From Opitutaceae bacterium (GTDB lineage Bacteria; Verrucomicrobiota; Verrucomicrobiia; Opitutales; Opitutaceae), in contig JADLBI010000325.1 in the NCBI GenBank assembly GCA_020847775.1, positions 1-5,182 on the forward strand: DNA of 5,182 nucleotides, given 5' to 3'. A program made the translations under genes and the position numbers. Shown here in pieces: positions 4,627-5,182 of this stretch. Position 1 is the first letter of the stretch. Each line of letters opens with the position of its first letter. Below the pieces are notes generated by a model. That model had not been told where the DNA came from, ran no database searches, and was given only the letters and a program-made list of their open reading frames with translations.

Positions 4627-5182
4627 ATGCCCGCCTGGAAAAACGTCCGCGCGGATTTCCCCGCGCTCCATCAGCAAGTCAACGGCCATCCGCTCGTCTA
4701 TCTCGACAACGCCGCCACCACGCAAAAGCCGCGCGCCGTGATCGACGCGCTCACGCGCTATTACGAACGCGACAACAGCAACGTGCACCGCGGCCTGCAC
4801 GCGCTCTCCATGCGCGCGACCGACGCCTACGAGGGCGCGCGCGCCCGCATCGCCAAATTCATCAACGCGGCCGATCCCGCCGAAATCATTTTCACCCGCG
4901 GCACCACCGAGAGCATCAACCTCGTCGCGCGCAGTTGGAGTCATGCGCACCTCCGGCCCGGCGATGTCGTGCTCACGACTGAAATCGAGCACCACTCCAA
5001 TCTCATCCCGTGGCAACAGGCCGCCAAGGCCGGTGGCGCGACGCTCAAATTCGTGCCCGTGCTCGGTGCCAATGCCGAAGGCGGGCTCGATCTCGCCGCG
5101 CTCGACGAATTGCTCACGCCCCAGGTGAAGCTCTTCGCCTTCACCCACGTTTCCAACACCCTCGGCGTGATCAACCCCGCGA
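4627..5182 (+). CDS. sufS: SufS-type cysteine desulfurase, N-terminal 185 residues (partial)
   Basis: A pyridoxal-phosphate enzyme (class V aminotransferase fold) that removes sulfur from L-cysteine to form alanine and an enzyme persulfide, supplying SufU in Fe-S cluster assembly. Visible motifs: R-A-D-F-P-A-L (8-14), V-Y-L-D-N-A-A-T-T-Q-K-P (24-35), N-V-H-R-G-L-H-A-L-S (52-61), F-T-R-G-T-T-E-S-I-N-L-V-A (89-101, the phosphate-binding loop of PLP), and E-I-E-H-H-S-N-L-I-P-W-Q (119-130). The His pair 122-123 includes the residue that stacks on PLP. The frame then reaches A-F-T-H-V-S-N-T-L-G (171-180). These favour the SufS/CsdA group over IscS. The window ends about half-way through a family usually near 405-415 residues, so the PLP lysine and catalytic cysteine are not seen. 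Confidence 0.95.
   Translation, partial: MPAWKNVRADFPALHQQVNGHPLVYLDNAATTQKPRAVIDALTRYYERDNSNVHRGLHALSMRATDAYEGARARIAKFINAADPAEIIFTRGTTESINLVARSWSHAHLRPGDVVLTTEIEHHSNLIPWQQAAKAGGATLKFVPVLGANAEGGLDLAALDELLTPQVKLFAFTHVSNTLGVINPA

Noticed and set aside
1..5182. tRNA, rRNA, CRISPR array, riboswitch, toxin-antitoxin or defence genes
   Set aside because: No cloverleaf, no regularly spaced repeats, no conserved aptamer core and no such protein motifs were found in reading both strands. The genes present are ordinary metabolic and regulatory genes.

Overview
This is a GC-rich, densely coded bacterial segment. Its gene set, weak Shine-Dalgarno usage, GC-rich hairpin repeats and short-leader promoters suggest a Verrucomicrobia (Opitutaceae-like) genome. 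That placement is inferred from general character and was not tested by a search. Nothing here amounts to a clear new multi-gene system. The best unexplained signals are non-coding: a 10-bp-arm palindrome at the edge of a decayed transposase, a 25-bp-arm inverted repeat before hemN, and a recurrent promoter layout placed almost on top of start codons.

Layout. Positions 1-63 hold the last 20 codons of an ABC-transporter ATPase. Positions 64-492 contain no intact gene. They hold a palindrome (74-96) and an open frame on the + strand (recognisable at 235-450) that reads like the C-terminal end of a DDE integrase/transposase, so the stretch looks like the relic of an insertion sequence. An AraC-family regulator (493-1407, minus strand) follows. 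It is divergent from a Gfo/Idh/MocA-family NAD(P)-dependent oxidoreductase (1456-2505, plus strand). The pair shares a control region of only 48-84 bp, which suggests that the regulator controls a sugar-related or sugar-acid-related dehydrogenase, itself, or both.

The 205-bp gap at 2506-2710 contains the 25-bp-arm inverted repeat and a good candidate promoter. It leads into hemN (2711-4096), the oxygen-independent coproporphyrinogen III oxidase of haem synthesis. A 75-bp gap with overlapping inverted repeats and another candidate promoter then leads to sufU (4172-4624) and, two bases further on, sufS (4627 to the window edge). These two encode a cysteine desulfurase and its SufU-type sulfur acceptor, a tightly coupled Fe-S cluster assembly pair. 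HemN is itself a [4Fe-4S] radical-SAM enzyme and so depends on such a pathway, but the genes have separate promoters and need not be co-regulated.
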